DNA from: Polynucleobacter sp. JS-JIR-II-50 | Lineage (GTDB): Bacteria; Pseudomonadota; Gammaproteobacteria; Burkholderiales; Burkholderiaceae | Reading direction: 5' to 3' | Assembly: GCF_018687895.1 (NCBI RefSeq) | Contig: NZ_CP061307.1 | Location: forward strand, 1,385,948-1,449,947 | DNA length: 64,000 nucleotides | Part shown: positions 8,796-17,467 of the stretch, piece by piece | How the letters are laid out: every line of letters begins with the position of its first letter | Numbering within the stretch: the first letter of the stretch is position 1 | Position numbers and translations under genes: made by a program | The notes under the pieces: generated by a model | What the model was told of the DNA's origin: nothing | Databases searched by the model: none | The model's input: only the letters and a program-made list of their open reading frames with translations

Positions 8796-9341
8796 ATGGC
8801 TCTACGCGCAACTATCCACAAAGCCGACCTTCATGTCGCAGATTCTGACCGCCACTACTATGGCAGCCACTCTTTAACTATTGCTAAGCACCCTTCTGAG
8901 ACCGAGCAGCGGATGATGATCCGCATTATCGCCTTTGCTCTGCAGGCAAATGAGGACTTAGTATTTACAAAGGGCTTGAGCGATACCGACGAACCCGATC
9001 TTTGGATTAAAGATCTTACCGACGCAATCAAATTATGGATTGAAATCGGCCAACCAGACGAGCGTCGTATTCTGAAAGCCTGTGGTCGTTCTGATCAAGT
9101 GATCGTCTATTGCTATGGCGGACATACCAGCAAAATCTGGTGGGATGGTATTGTCAATAAACTGAATCGTGCTCGCAATTTACAAGTAATCTCCATTCCA
9201 GCAGAACAAGCGGAAGAGCTGAACAAGTTGGTTGAGCGCAGTATGGTGATCCATGTCAATGTTCAAGATGGTGAAGCTTACGTTTCCTCGGATAAAGGGC
9301 AGGTCACTATTACCCCAGAGATTTGGCGAAATAATCAATAG
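8796..9341 (+). CDS. yaeQ: YaeQ-family protein
   Basis: 181 residues. It starts MALRATIHKADLHVAD and carries the YaeQ signatures: HYYGSHSLTIAKHPSETEQRMM, FALQANEDLVFTKGLSD, and EPDLWIKDL with a later IEIGQPDERRI. The family has a PD-(D/E)xK nuclease-like fold; YaeQ has been linked to compensation for RfaH loss, but its molecular role is unknown. It lies 9 bp before the PIN gene on the same strand and is probably cotranscribed with it. The start is supported by the usual N-terminal sequence. Confidence 0.88.
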   Translation: MALRATIHKADLHVADSDRHYYGSHSLTIAKHPSETEQRMMIRIIAFALQANEDLVFTKGLSDTDEPDLWIKDLTDAIKLWIEIGQPDERRILKACGRSDQVIVYCYGGHTSKIWWDGIVNKLNRARNLQVISIPAEQAEELNKLVERSMVIHVNVQDGEAYVSSDKGQVTITPEIWRNNQ

Positions 9342-9350
9342 GCATTAAAA

Positions 9351-9767
9351 ATGAAGGTAGTAGTTTTCGATACCAACGTCTTACTAGATCTTTTTGTCTT
9401 CAACGACTTTAGAGCGCTTCATTTAAAGCAAGCGCTGATCGAAGGCGAAATAGATGCTCTGGCAACCCCAAATACTCTAGAAGAATTTGCCGATGTGATT
9501 GCTCGCCCCCTATTTGCACTCGATGAAGTTCAAATAGAGCGAACCCGCCTGCAATGGCAGGGTTTAGCGAGGCTGAGGGATGATAAAAACTTAGTCAACG
9601 CGCCTTGGATATGCCAAGATCCGGATGACCAAGTCTTTTTAGATCTTGCTTACACTGCAAAGCCATGCATCTTATTCAGCAAAGACAATGCAGTACTGCG
9701 ATTTGCGAATCAGGCTGCAAAAGAACAAGTATTCATTACCGCAGATTACAACGCAGCGATCTTATAG
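9351..9767 (+). CDS. PIN-domain protein (putative toxin family)
   Basis: 138 residues forming a single PIN domain. [13 protein letters not shown] puts the first catalytic Asp at residue 7; Glu44/Glu45 ([10 protein letters not shown]) and Asp92/Asp93 and Asp98 ([11 protein letters not shown]) supply the rest of the acidic pocket. PIN proteins are Mg-dependent RNases, often VapC-like toxins. No small antitoxin gene precedes it; the upstream partner is yaeQ (9-bp gap), which is not an antitoxin. It may therefore be a housekeeping PIN nuclease. Its stop codon directly abuts that of the convergent gene at 9762. Confidence 0.82.
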   Translation: MKVVVFDTNVLLDLFVFNDFRALHLKQALIEGEIDALATPNTLEEFADVIARPLFALDEVQIERTRLQWQGLARLRDDKNLVNAPWICQDPDDQVFLDLAYTAKPCILFSKDNAVLRFANQAAKEQVFITADYNAAIL

Positions 9768-10760
9768 GCTTTGCGCAGCCTGCGCGGCAATCTCAAAAGA
9801 TCTGAGACGAGCCTGATGATCAAAAATTTGTCCAGTCAAGATGATTTCGTTTGCACCAGTAAGATCCAACCAACGTCGCATCCCCTTCTTTACCGTCTCT
9901 AGCGAACCCACTACTGAAACCTGCAAGGTATGATCTGCAGCTGCTCGTTCATGAGGCTCACAAAATTCATTTATGTCAGCAATTGGGGATGGTAATTGTC
10001 CGCGAGTATTGCGCCGCATTCTGACAACATTTTGTTGCAGGGTAGTAAATAGATGTTGAGCTTCTTCATCGGTATCCGCAGCAACTACATTCATCACAAA
10101 TGCTGAATAAGGTTTAGCTTGCTGATCTGATGGCTTAAAGAGCTCACGATAAATCTTCATTGCCTCCAAGAGTTGCTCTGGCGCAAAGTGAGAAGCGAAG
10201 GCATAAGGTAAGCCAAAGTGAGCAGCTAACTGAGCACCATACAAACTAGAACCTAAAATCCAGATGGGGACATTGGTGCCCATTCCTGGTATCGCTTTTA
10301 CAGATTGCCCTTCTTGTAGTGGACCAAAATAATGTTGCAACTCACGGACATCTTGAGGAAAACGATCGTCGCTACCCAATAAATCCCTGCGCAATGCCCT
10401 CGCAGTCATTTGATCGGTTCCAGGTGCGCGACCCAAACCAAGCTCAATTCTTCCCGGGTATAAAGATTCTAGGGTGCCAAATTGCTCAGCAATCACCAAG
10501 GGAGCATGATTTGGCAACATGACTCCACCAGAGCCCACCCGGATACAAGAGGTGCCAGCAGCAATATAGCCAATTAGGACTGCCGTCGCAGAACTCGCAT
10601 TGCCCGTCATATTGTGATGCTCAGCCACCCAATAGCGGGTATAGCCCCATTTTTCGGCATGCCTTGCTACATCCAAGGAGTTGCGAAGTGCATCGGCAGC
10701 AGTAAAACCCTGGGGAATGGGAGATATATCTAGAATGGAGTATGGGATGGAATTTGCCAT
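9762..10760 (-). CDS. LLM-class flavin-dependent oxidoreductase (bacterial luciferase-like)
   Basis: 332 residues from the ATG at 10760. A longer open frame runs to 10952, but it would cover the divergent gene at 10794, and [18 protein letters not shown] is the usual family start. The TIM-barrel protein shows [62 protein letters not shown] and a terminal [23 protein letters not shown]. These are typical of the YhbW/MsnO8 type of luciferase-like monooxygenases, which use reduced flavin. The substrate is not readable. Confidence 0.88.
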   Translation of the reverse strand: MANSIPYSILDISPIPQGFTAADALRNSLDVARHAEKWGYTRYWVAEHHNMTGNASSATAVLIGYIAAGTSCIRVGSGGVMLPNHAPLVIAEQFGTLESLYPGRIELGLGRAPGTDQMTARALRRDLLGSDDRFPQDVRELQHYFGPLQEGQSVKAIPGMGTNVPIWILGSSLYGAQLAAHFGLPYAFASHFAPEQLLEAMKIYRELFKPSDQQAKPYSAFVMNVVAADTDEEAQHLFTTLQQNVVRMRRNTRGQLPSPIADINEFCEPHERAAADHTLQVSVVGSLETVKKGMRRWLDLTGANEIILTGQIFDHQARLRSFEIAAQAAQSL

Positions 10761-10793
10761 CGCTAGATCATACCGAGAAAGTGCATTGTTGAC

Positions 10794-11015
10794 ATGAGTA
10801 AACCCAAAATGGCCGATCCCGACGATGGCCTCTTTAAGCCAGGCAGCAAATTGCGGCATATTAAAACTGGTGGATTTTATAAAGTGATCCTCTTGGCTAA
10901 CGTTGAGGCAAACCTCGAGCCAGCCTACGTTTACGAATCCATGCAATCTCATGATTTTTGGATTAGACCCAAAATAGAAATGGAAGATGGGCGCTTTGAG
11001 CTTATCTCAGAATAG
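10794..11015 (+). CDS. Small DUF1653-like protein
   Basis: 73 residues. The segment from residue 13 to 70 matches the short DUF1653 beta-fold pattern: [19 protein letters not shown], then LEPAYVYES, then [17 protein letters not shown]. The function of this family is unknown. It is divergent from the oxidoreductase at 9762-10760 (33 bp) and precedes slyX by 10 bp, so it is likely cotranscribed with slyX. No clear ribosome site stands before the ATG at 10794; the Met codon at 10809 is an alternative start. Confidence 0.7.
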   Translation: MSKPKMADPDDGLFKPGSKLRHIKTGGFYKVILLANVEANLEPAYVYESMQSHDFWIRPKIEMEDGRFELISE

Positions 11016-11025
11016 AAAGTCAGTT

Positions 11026-11226
11026 ATGTCAGAAGAACGCATCACCAACCTAGAAATCAAATTGAGCTTCACAGAAGACCTCATTGAGAAGCTCAATGAG
11101 ACCGTCTATAAGCAACAACAGCAAATCGAATTTCTGTATCGCGAATTAAAGGCAATTAAAGAACAAGCCAGTGGTAGCGGAGGCGGCGGCGCAAGCCCTC
11201 AAGATGAAATCCCCCCACACTATTAA
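11026..11226 (+). CDS. slyX: SlyX-family protein
   Basis: 66 residues, starting at MSEERITNLEIKLSF; the frame upstream of 11026 overlaps the preceding gene and is not needed. A single long amphipathic helix (about 2-48, with a Q-rich YKQQQQIEFLYREL core) is followed by a Gly/Ser spacer and the family-typical tail ending PPHY. SlyX proteins are small coiled-coil proteins of unknown function. Confidence 0.85.
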   Translation: MSEERITNLEIKLSFTEDLIEKLNETVYKQQQQIEFLYRELKAIKEQASGSGGGGASPQDEIPPHY

Positions 11227-11286
11227 TCAACTGCTAATATAGCCATTAGGCATAAACCCCTTACAACACCAGCAAAGGAATCATCC

Positions 11287-11634
11287 ATGAGCAACTTAAC
11301 TCTATTTCTAGTCCAGTGGGGCTTGACTTCTTTATCCCTTTGGGTCGCCAGTTATATTTTTAGTGGCTTGCGCTTTGCGGATGGTGGCTCATTATTAATT
11401 GCCGCCCTTCTGTTGGGATTTGCCAATGCCATCGTTAAGCCTTTGCTCGTTCTTTTCACGCTACCATTAACGGTAGTAACCATGGGTCTCTTCTTGCTCG
11501 TGATTAATGCCTTGGTATTGATGCTGGTTTCTGCAGTGGTAAGTGGCTTTACGATCTCCAGCTTTTGGACGGCATTTTTTGCCAGCATCTTTATTTCTCT
11601 ATTTAGCCTTTTTGTGAGTGGCTTAGTTTTCTAA
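11287..11634 (+). CDS. Phage-holin-4-superfamily (YvlD-like) membrane protein
   Basis: 115 residues, almost all hydrophobic, with four predicted membrane helices. The LGFANAIVKPLLVLFTLPLTVVTMGLF motif between helices 2 and 3 is diagnostic of the YvlD/PF04020 family. Despite the name, these are chromosomal membrane proteins of unknown function, not lysis proteins; no phage gene is nearby. AAAGGAATC supplies a ribosome site 5-13 nt before the ATG. It is convergent with the AsmA gene. Confidence 0.85.
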   Translation: MSNLTLFLVQWGLTSLSLWVASYIFSGLRFADGGSLLIAALLLGFANAIVKPLLVLFTLPLTVVTMGLFLLVINALVLMLVSAVVSGFTISSFWTAFFASIFISLFSLFVSGLVF

Positions 11635-11647
11635 GAAATTTTCTTAG
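11631..11647. terminator. AT-rich hairpin between convergent genes (weak terminator)
   Basis: CTAAGAA-att-TTCTTAG, a perfect 7-bp dyad that includes the stop codon of the YvlD-like gene and lies 13 bp before the AsmA stop. It has no long T run, so it is only a candidate. Confidence 0.35.
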
Positions 11648-11659
11648 GCTTAGTTTCTC

Positions 11660-13459
11660 TTACTTACTTGCAGGATAGATATCAGACCAAGAGTGCAGCG
11701 CTGTTTTACATGGCTGCGACTTGGTCGCCAATGATTTAGCATTCTCTGCGGCGATACTAATGCCGCCGGTTAAGAAGCCCAATCCAATAGAGACGGCGCT
11801 GTTCACTACCCCCGCCTTATTCACCCCAGCTTTCGGGTTTTGTAATGTTCCCTCAATCTTTACAAGTCCGGCCAGATCCAAGCCCGTTGTAAGGCCTGAT
11901 TTTTCTCTTGGATTAATACTAATATTGAGAGCCTCGTTGGCAAGATTGATTGAGCCTGCCAAGGTGATATCGAGACGATCCGTCTCAATTCCAACTGAAT
12001 TCTGAATATTTACCATCCCGCTATTGATGGGCAAGTAGGCAATAGCACAATTCAAAATAGTTTGATTGGATTTCTTATACATCGGATTGATTTCATCTAT
12101 TACAGTGATGACAAAGTCCCCGCCTTTATTGATGAACTTCGAATCTAATTTACTTTGCCCCACAGAAAGCTGAATAGCCCCATTGGCTCGACTAGCCATT
12201 TGATGCGGACTCACACCGCTTCCCTGTAAGTTCCAGGCCACTTTTGTATCGCCCCCAGAAACCTTAGCACTTGAATCGGTGACGGCAATAATTTGCTCTA
12301 AAGTAAAGTCCTTAGCAATACCCTTCACAGAAATCTTAGGCGCAGGGCTGGTGAACTGAGTAATGAAAAGTTGCGCTTGGGCACTTCCCTTGCCTATATT
12401 AAAGCTGACATCGCTTGCATCAATCCTATCTTTCTGAAATTGGAGTGTCGTTTTGAAGTTAGTAAACGGCGCCTGATGGGGAATCCCAAGCTCAGCAATA
12501 TTGATATGAATAAGGCCATCAGCTAAAGGTAAAAGGTCAAAAGGCAGTGCGTCATCGGAGAATAAATACTTACCTTGGGCCTTATGTGTAGATGCTTGGG
12601 AAGTTTTTCCAGCTGATCCAGCAGCAGCAACAGAACCCGATAAGGGCGCCAAATCAAAGGACTTTGAATTGAGATTGATATTAAATTTTGGTAAAAGATC
12701 TGGCTTTTTATCAATCTCGCCCGTAATCGCAAGCGACTTACCGTTTAAGTTCAGGACCAAATCGAGATCCATTTTGACTGGCGACTGATTCCAAGCGAAG
12801 TAAGCATTACGCAGTGAAGTTGTTTTACCTTTTAGATTTAAGGTGTAGTTAGCATGCTGAACATCCACCAGCAACGTAGACTTACCATCGCCACCATCTA
12901 AAGAAAGCTTAGGAATACCAATCGAACTGGTTGCTTTTTCTCCGTCCTGATAATTGATATGCGCATCTACGACATCAACAGTATTAATGGAGACAAGTGC
13001 GTTACTAGAAGAGTCGCCGGGCGCAGACTGTATAGCCGTACCACTGGTAACTAGCGTAGGCGGAGTGAGATCCCAATTACCCTCCCCGGCTTTATTGGTT
13101 TGCAAGTTTGCCTCTAAACCCCTTATGCCAATTCTGCTGATTTCAACACTACCTTTTAGCAGTGGGAGTATCCTAATGTCTAATTCAATGTGCTTGAATA
13201 TAAACATATCAGGATTGCTTGCCCATGAAGCATTGCTCAACGATACCTGTTCGGCTTTTACGCTAATTGATGGGAAAAGACTCAGGCTGACTGGCCCGGT
13301 AATTTTCAACTCACGCCCAGTAGCCTCTTTGACCGAAGAACTCAGGAGCTTAGTTACCTGGGCAGGATTAACAAAAGACGACGCGTACCATGCGCCCAAA
13401 CCCATTATGGCAAGACAGCCCATCAGGGCAATCAGAGAAATTTTCAAGGTTTTATTCAC
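11660..13459 (-). CDS. AsmA-family protein
   Basis: 599 residues. One N-terminal membrane helix (about 7-29, ISLIALMGCLAIMGLGAWYA) anchors it in the inner membrane; the rest is periplasmic and beta-rich. The AsmA N-terminal pattern VKEATGRELKITGPVSLSLFPSISV is clear, and a C-terminal AsmA domain (about 400-570) with LDITLAGSINLANEALNISI is present. AsmA-like proteins belong with bridge-like lipid-transfer proteins and influence outer membrane assembly. It stands alone between convergent and divergent neighbours. Length fits AsmA (about 600-750). Confidence 0.88.
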   Translation of the reverse strand: MNKTLKISLIALMGCLAIMGLGAWYASSFVNPAQVTKLLSSSVKEATGRELKITGPVSLSLFPSISVKAEQVSLSNASWASNPDMFIFKHIELDIRILPLLKGSVEISRIGIRGLEANLQTNKAGEGNWDLTPPTLVTSGTAIQSAPGDSSSNALVSINTVDVVDAHINYQDGEKATSSIGIPKLSLDGGDGKSTLLVDVQHANYTLNLKGKTTSLRNAYFAWNQSPVKMDLDLVLNLNGKSLAITGEIDKKPDLLPKFNINLNSKSFDLAPLSGSVAAAGSAGKTSQASTHKAQGKYLFSDDALPFDLLPLADGLIHINIAELGIPHQAPFTNFKTTLQFQKDRIDASDVSFNIGKGSAQAQLFITQFTSPAPKISVKGIAKDFTLEQIIAVTDSSAKVSGGDTKVAWNLQGSGVSPHQMASRANGAIQLSVGQSKLDSKFINKGGDFVITVIDEINPMYKKSNQTILNCAIAYLPINSGMVNIQNSVGIETDRLDITLAGSINLANEALNISINPREKSGLTTGLDLAGLVKIEGTLQNPKAGVNKAGVVNSAVSIGLGFLTGGISIAAENAKSLATKSQPCKTALHSWSDIYPASK

Positions 13460-13525
13460 CTACCCATTCTAAATCGAGTGCTAGATCGGGGCCAAGACTC
13501 ATCACCCCTAGATTAAAATGAAGCA

Positions 13526-13870
13526 ATGAGCACAGATAATCTACCGAAGTGTCCTGCCTGCCAGGAAGATATGACCTACCCCGACGGGGAAAATTACGTT
13601 TGTGCCCAGTGTGGCCATGAATGGCCTATTGCTGCTGTTGCAGAAGAGGCTGAGGCTGGGCTCATTGTGAAAGATGCCAATGGCAATCTTCTAGCAGATG
13701 GCGATACAGTCACCCTCATCAAAGACCTCAAGGTCAAAGGCTCATCCACTACCCTGAAGGTTGGCACCAAGATTAAAGGGATTCGCCTGGTATCAGGCGA
13801 TCATGAGGTTGACTGCAAAACAGAAGCGGGCAATATGCTACTCAAAGCATGCTTCCTGAAAAAAGCCTAG
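13526..13870 (+). CDS. yjdM: Zinc-ribbon protein YjdM (PhnA family)
   Basis: 114 residues. An N-terminal zinc ribbon CPACQEDM...CAQCGHEW (Cys9, Cys12, Cys28, Cys31) precedes a KOW-like C-terminal domain with [25 protein letters not shown]. This matches the YjdM/PhnA family, once named alkylphosphonate uptake protein although no phosphonate role is proven. No phn genes are adjacent. The final codons and stop overlap a terminator hairpin. Confidence 0.88.
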   Translation: MSTDNLPKCPACQEDMTYPDGENYVCAQCGHEWPIAAVAEEAEAGLIVKDANGNLLADGDTVTLIKDLKVKGSSTTLKVGTKIKGIRLVSGDHEVDCKTEAGNMLLKACFLKKA

Positions 13871-13892
13871 TGCTATCGGAATCTAGGCTTTT
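13861..13892 (+). terminator. Intrinsic terminator of yjdM, overlapping its stop codon
   Basis: AAAGCCTAG (13862-13870) pairs with CTAGGCTTT (13883-13891); the stem contains the yjdM stop codon and runs into a short T tract. It could also serve the convergent gene at 13908. Confidence 0.7.
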
Positions 13893-13907
13893 CCATTCCA
13901 CGAAAGT

Positions 13908-14123
13908 TTAGGTGCTTGCCTTCTTTAAGACTGCATAAATCTGATCTTTTAAAAGGAGTTTTTCCTTTTTCAAGATCTCGATTTCCTCTGGAGTACTCGG
14001 CTCTGAATGGGACTCCATTCTTTGGATCTTTTGATCTAAATTATTGTGCTTATCAAATAAATGTGAGAAATGACGATCAGACGTTTTCAACTTAGTAATG
14101 AGTTCACGATATTCAGGAAACAT
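13908..14123 (-). CDS. DUF465 (YdcH-like) small protein
   Basis: 71 residues from the ATG at 14123, preceded by AGAGGAT at proper spacing; longer versions of the frame have no ribosome site. MFPEYRELITKLKTSDRHFSHLFDKHNNLDQKI followed by a helix and EIEILKKEKLLLKDQIYAVLKK is the standard DUF465 pattern, a helical-hairpin protein of unknown function. It is a single gene, convergent with yjdM. Confidence 0.85.
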   Translation of the reverse strand: MFPEYRELITKLKTSDRHFSHLFDKHNNLDQKIQRMESHSEPSTPEEIEILKKEKLLLKDQIYAVLKKAST

Positions 14124-14340
14124 AGATCCTCTTGATATTTGGGTTACACAAAACTTCACGCTTTTAGTGTAGCAACCCTGCATTGCAAGAACAATGGCTA
14201 CGTCCATCTATTTATTTCACCCCAACCCTTGTAATCTGCAGGAAAAACCCCATATAGGAAAGGCGCATTCCCGAGGGAATTTGCAGTAATATCAGATAGT
14301 GCATCAAGCATAATAACTACCGAAAGAAGGGTAATAAACC

Positions 14341-14620
14341 ATGGCTACAAAGAAGTCTCCAGCAAAAAAGAAAGTAGCTACCAAGGTGGTAAAAAAAGCC
14401 CCTGTTAAAAAAGCTGTCAAGAAAGTTGCCACTAAGAAAGTAGCAAGCAAAAAGACAGTCAAAAAGGTAGTGAAAAAACCAGCGGCCAAGAAAGTGGCTG
14501 CAAAGAAGCCTGCTGCCAAAAAAGTAGCAGTTAAAAAATTAGCGGCAAAGAAACCTGCGGCCAAAAAGCCAGCAGCGAAGAAAGTTGCCAAGAAGACTGC
14601 AAAACCTGCTTCATCTAAAT
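14341..14620 (+). repeat. Degenerate Lys/Ala codon repeat (H1-like tail)
   Basis: The DNA coding the tail is a run of degenerate AAG/AAA-GCN units such as gccaagaaa and gctgccaaa. The units vary in length and codon use, so this is protein-level repetition within a coding region rather than a tandem DNA array. Confidence 0.7.
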
Positions 14621-15219
14621 CACCTAAAGTAGACCAATATGGTCTTGAGCAAGATGATGAGTTTTACGGTCTGTACTTTGCCAAGTCTACTAACAAGGGA
14701 TTGGTTGAAGTAAAGCCCTGCACTTTCTCGCTGATGTATTGGTGGAAAGGTTTGCTTGGCTACCCTGACATGATCGAGATCTCCAAGGGAAGCAATACTG
14801 CTATGTTGCAGTTTGAGTCTACATTTGGTGGTGGTGATTCTGGCGAGACTGAATTAACCGAAAAAGATGTACTGGATATTGATCACATCATTGAAGTAGA
14901 TGAAGAGGAAATGATGATCTCCCTCTACTCCTATGTGCCTATCCCAGTGCCCGAGAAATTGGTTGGAGCTTTGAGCCTAGCTGTTCTCAACATTAACCCA
15001 GAAACTCGCTATGGCAGCCTAGAGATCTGCCCAACCGAGAATGAAAGTGGTGAAACTGAGCACTTCTTGCGTTACCGTGCTGCAACCTATTTGCGTGGCA
15101 TCAAGTCTGGCAAGGTGGAAGCAATCGAAAGCATGGTTACCAATGGTTCTGAGTTCTTTGGTCTTGCTTTAGATGCGATGTGCGTCAACAAGTCGATTAA
15201 GAAATGGTTGCTTAGCTAA
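14341..15219 (+). CDS. Histone H1-like Lys/Ala tail fused to an acidic C-terminal domain
   Basis: 292 residues in two very different parts. Residues 1 to about 95 are nearly all Lys, Ala, Val, Pro and Thr, in AAKK/PAAKK-type repeats like the eukaryotic H1 tail and bacterial H1-like proteins that bind DNA without sequence preference. Residues about 100-292 form a folded acidic domain with YGLEQDDEFYGLYFA, LMYWWKGLLGYPDMIEI, DVLDIDHIIEVDEEEMMISLYSYVPIP and an even strand/helix pattern, which vaguely recalls YbjN-type folds; I do not recognise it firmly. GAAGGG precedes the ATG. It is monocistronic. The name rests on the tail; the C-terminal role is unknown. Confidence 0.75.
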   Translation: MATKKSPAKKKVATKVVKKAPVKKAVKKVATKKVASKKTVKKVVKKPAAKKVAAKKPAAKKVAVKKLAAKKPAAKKPAAKKVAKKTAKPASSKSPKVDQYGLEQDDEFYGLYFAKSTNKGLVEVKPCTFSLMYWWKGLLGYPDMIEISKGSNTAMLQFESTFGGGDSGETELTEKDVLDIDHIIEVDEEEMMISLYSYVPIPVPEKLVGALSLAVLNINPETRYGSLEICPTENESGETEHFLRYRAATYLRGIKSGKVEAIESMVTNGSEFFGLALDAMCVNKSIKKWLLS

Positions 15220-15251
15220 GCATCAATCAATGGCGAATGAACTAGTCGCCA

Positions 15252-15509
15252 CTATCTGCAAAGGTAGATATAAGTTAAGGGAAAACGGTCATTGACCGTT
15301 TTTCTGCTTTCTAGGATCGTCGCAGTTCTCTTTCCTAGTTTTTTGCACTCCTCCAACGCAACCTCCTGCGCTTCATTTTCTTTTGCGTCCTTAGGCGCAT
15401 GAACCCCAACCGTGCCATCTGATTGCTTGTACACACCAAACTGACTGACTGGTGTGGAGCAGGCTGCTAATAGCAAACATATTAGTAGAAATAAATAGCG
15501 ACTTAACAT
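15252..15509 (-). CDS. Small lipoprotein of unknown function
   Basis: 85 residues. MLSRYLFLLICLLLAACSTP is a lipoprotein signal with lipobox LAAC, placing the lipidated Cys at residue 17. The mature part (FGVYKQSDGTVGVHAPKDAKENEAQEVALEECKKLGK...) is short and has two further Cys, near residues 55 and 84, that could pair in the periplasm. No family is recognised. The 3' end of the frame lies over a strong hairpin (15282-15302) that terminates the convergent H1-like gene. Confidence 0.7.
   Translation of the reverse strand: MLSRYLFLLICLLLAACSTPVSQFGVYKQSDGTVGVHAPKDAKENEAQEVALEECKKLGKRTATILESRKTVNDRFPLTYIYLCR
15282..15304 (+). terminator. Intrinsic terminator of the H1-like fusion gene, inside the convergent coding sequence
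   Basis: AAAACGGTC-att-GACCGTTTT followed by T residues, 63 bp past the stop at 15219. It sits within the last 50 bp of the lipoprotein frame on the other strand. Confidence 0.75.
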
Positions 15510-15586
15510 TTTGAATGCTGCCCAACAGATAGAAGATGAATGAATTCTATCTTATCCCAACTTATAAAAACCGGGAATTTACTGCA

Positions 15587-16630
15587 TTAAGCCCGAAAGA
15601 ACTTCTCTTTAAGTATGAGAGCAACCGAGACAAGACCAACCATAATAGGCACTTCCACCAAGGGTCCAATCACTGCTGCAAAGGCTGCTCCAGAGTTAAT
15701 TCCAAATACCGCAATAGCTACTGCAATAGCTAACTCGAAGTTGTTGCTAGATGCTGTAAACGATAAAGTGCAGCAACGCTTGTACTCTATGCCCATTTTG
15801 ATGGTGATAAAGAACGTCAACAAGAACATCACAACAAAGAAGACCAGCAACGGAATCGCAATGGTGACGACATCCATTGGCAGCTGAAGGATCAACTTTC
15901 CCTTCAGGCTAAACATGACGACAATCGTAAAGAGTAGCGCCACCAAGGTGAGCTTGCCTATTCTGGGAACGAAAGTATTTTGATATGACTCTCTCGACAC
16001 AAATTTGAGTGCAATGTATCTAGTCAGGAAGCCAGCCACGCAAGGAACCCCTAGATAGATAGCAACTGTCTTGGCGATCTCGCCAATCGTGATGCTGACA
16101 ACAGAGCCTGCAAAGCCAAAATATGGCGGCAGAACTGTTAAGAAGAAATAGGCATAAACACTAAAAAACAACACCTGAAATACCGCATTAAATGCCACTA
16201 AGCCAGCCGCATACTCTGTAGAGCCTTTGGCAATATCGTTCCACACAATCACCATTGCAATACAAGGCGCTATCCCAATGAGTATTAAGCCGGCCATATA
16301 TTCTGGCTGATTGGGAACAAAGAGGATGGCCAAGAAGAACATCAAGGTAGGTGCCACAATCCAGTTGAGCAAGAATGCCAAACCAAAGATATGCTTGTCT
16401 CTGAAGACATCCGGCAAGTCTTCGTACTTCACCTTGGCAAATGGTGGATACATCATCAATATCAATCCAACGGCTATTGGGATATTGGTAGTGCCAGATT
16501 GAAATGAATTAATGAACCCCTCTACGCCAGGAACAAAATATCCCAAGCCAATGCCCGCAGCCATGGCAGTAAAAATCCAAACTGTGAGGTATCGATCTAA
16601 AAAGGAAAGTTTGCTGGTAACTGTACTCAT
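15587..16630 (-). CDS. ACR3-type arsenite efflux permease
   Basis: 347 residues with about ten membrane helices. Acr3 signatures are present: [17 protein letters not shown], the helix [19 protein letters not shown] with the conserved Cys, and [21 protein letters not shown]...[13 protein letters not shown]. It exports arsenite across the inner membrane using the proton gradient. The gene overlaps arsC by ATGA (16627-16630), making it the last gene of arsR-arsC-ACR3. Often labelled arsB, but the sequence is ACR3, not the unrelated ArsB. Confidence 0.92.
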   Translation of the reverse strand: MSTVTSKLSFLDRYLTVWIFTAMAAGIGLGYFVPGVEGFINSFQSGTTNIPIAVGLILMMYPPFAKVKYEDLPDVFRDKHIFGLAFLLNWIVAPTLMFFLAILFVPNQPEYMAGLILIGIAPCIAMVIVWNDIAKGSTEYAAGLVAFNAVFQVLFFSVYAYFFLTVLPPYFGFAGSVVSITIGEIAKTVAIYLGVPCVAGFLTRYIALKFVSRESYQNTFVPRIGKLTLVALLFTIVVMFSLKGKLILQLPMDVVTIAIPLLVFFVVMFLLTFFITIKMGIEYKRCCTLSFTASSNNFELAIAVAIAVFGINSGAAFAAVIGPLVEVPIMVGLVSVALILKEKFFRA

Positions 16631-17106
16631 GATTTGGCGTGAATTTCTTGAAGACTGAGTGAATTGAGTCGATCTAAAGGCATATCCGCCAAAAGATCAA
16701 TGCGTTTTTTTAAGCCAATCATGACTTCTTTAAATGCGCGGCGTTTGTCGTCATCCGTGCCAGGCACTTGTGATGGATCCGGGAAGCCCCAGTGGGCGGT
16801 AGCCGGTTTACCGGGCCAGAATGGGCATACCTCACCAGCAGCATTGTCACAAACGGTGATGATGAAATCCATCTTTGGAGCTTCTGGCAAACTAAACTCA
16901 TCCCATGATTTGGAGCGTAACTTAGATTGGTCGTAACCCATCTGCAAAGCCAGCTCACGTGCAAAGGGATTTACTGAACTGCCCGGAGTAGATCCTGCTG
17001 AATAACCTACAAACTTTCCGCTAGCGTGAGTTGAGGCAAGAGCCTCCCCTAAAACGGACCGAGCAGAATTATGGGTACATAAAAAGAGAATATTGAATTG
17101 CTTCAT
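16627..17106 (-). CDS. arsC: Arsenate reductase, low-molecular-weight phosphatase type
   Basis: 159 residues. The P-loop CTHNSARS puts the nucleophilic Cys at residue 10 and Arg at 16, as in LMW phosphatase-type Ars[20 protein letters not shown], and [19 protein letters not shown] are family-typical. It reduces arsenate to arsenite for the ACR3 pump. Both ends overlap neighbours by ATGA, so the three ars genes are translationally coupled. The electron donor (thioredoxin or glutaredoxin) is not determined by the sequence. Confidence 0.92.
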   Translation of the reverse strand: MKQFNILFLCTHNSARSVLGEALASTHASGKFVGYSAGSTPGSSVNPFARELALQMGYDQSKLRSKSWDEFSLPEAPKMDFIITVCDNAAGEVCPFWPGKPATAHWGFPDPSQVPGTDDDKRRAFKEVMIGLKKRIDLLADMPLDRLNSLSLQEIHAKS

Positions 17107-17432
17107 TTAGCCTTCGCCTTTTTCAAGATTAATACTGGAGCGCATGATTTGCCACCACAGCAGTTCTCAAGCAAGAATCCGCTTAACTCTTGCACCAAGC
17201 CTACATTGGGTCGATAGATGAGATTGCGACTTTGACGCTCTACTGACAATAAATCAGCGCTTACCAGTTCTTTCAAGTGAAAACTCAGTGTGGCATTAGC
17301 AACTCCTAGTTTTTCAATCATCTCGCTAGGCGTTAATCCGGTGTCACCACGCTGAACTATCAAGCGAAAAATATTCAAGCGGGTCTCTTGACCCAGAGCC
17401 AGGAATGCTTTGATGGCATCAGTATTTTTCAT
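17103..17432 (-). CDS. arsR: ArsR-family arsenic-responsive repressor
   Basis: 109 residues with a winged helix-turn-helix (about 15-75; LTPSEMIEKLGVANATLSFHLKEL). The usual ELCVC metal motif in helix 3 is absent. Instead a C-terminal cluster Cys91-Cys92-x4-Cys97 (ENCCGGKSC) is present, resembling ArsR types where the As(III) site evolved at the C-terminus. It heads the arsRC-ACR3 operon and overlaps arsC by ATGA. A 14-bp palindrome 16 bp upstream of the ATG is its probable operator. Confidence 0.9.
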   Translation of the reverse strand: MKNTDAIKAFLALGQETRLNIFRLIVQRGDTGLTPSEMIEKLGVANATLSFHLKELVSADLLSVERQSRNLIYRPNVGLVQELSGFLLENCCGGKSCAPVLILKKAKAK

Positions 17433-17447
17433 ATTTCCAATTGTATC

Positions 17448-17461
17448 GAAATATATATTTC
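17448..17461. promoter_or_regulatory. Palindrome upstream of arsR, probable ArsR operator
   Basis: GAAATATATATTTC, a perfect 14-bp palindrome 16 bp before the arsR start codon, where autorepression by ArsR would act. Confidence 0.55.
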
Positions 17462-17467
17462 ATAATA

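Noticed and set aside
9351..9767. PIN protein as half of a toxin-antitoxin pair
   Set aside because: No antitoxin-sized gene lies next to it; its partner is yaeQ.
10761..10952. N-terminal extension of the luciferase-like oxidoreductase
   Set aside because: It would overlap the divergent DUF1653-like gene, and the family start is at 10760.
11287..11634. Holin gene as sign of a prophage
   Set aside because: The YvlD/holin-4 family is chromosomal and no other phage gene is near.
12954..13472. 172-codon frame antisense to the AsmA gene
   Set aside because: It covers the conserved AsmA N-terminus on the other strand and has no recognisable domain.
14304..14591. Hydrophobic Ala/Phe-rich frame opposite the H1-like tail
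   Set aside because: Reverse complement of Lys/Ala codons automatically gives Phe/Leu/Ala; the same artefact appears opposite 17593-17868.
14341..14620. Possible tandem repeat or CRISPR-like array
   Set aside because: Units are short, of unequal length and stay in the Lys/Ala reading frame; there are no spacers.
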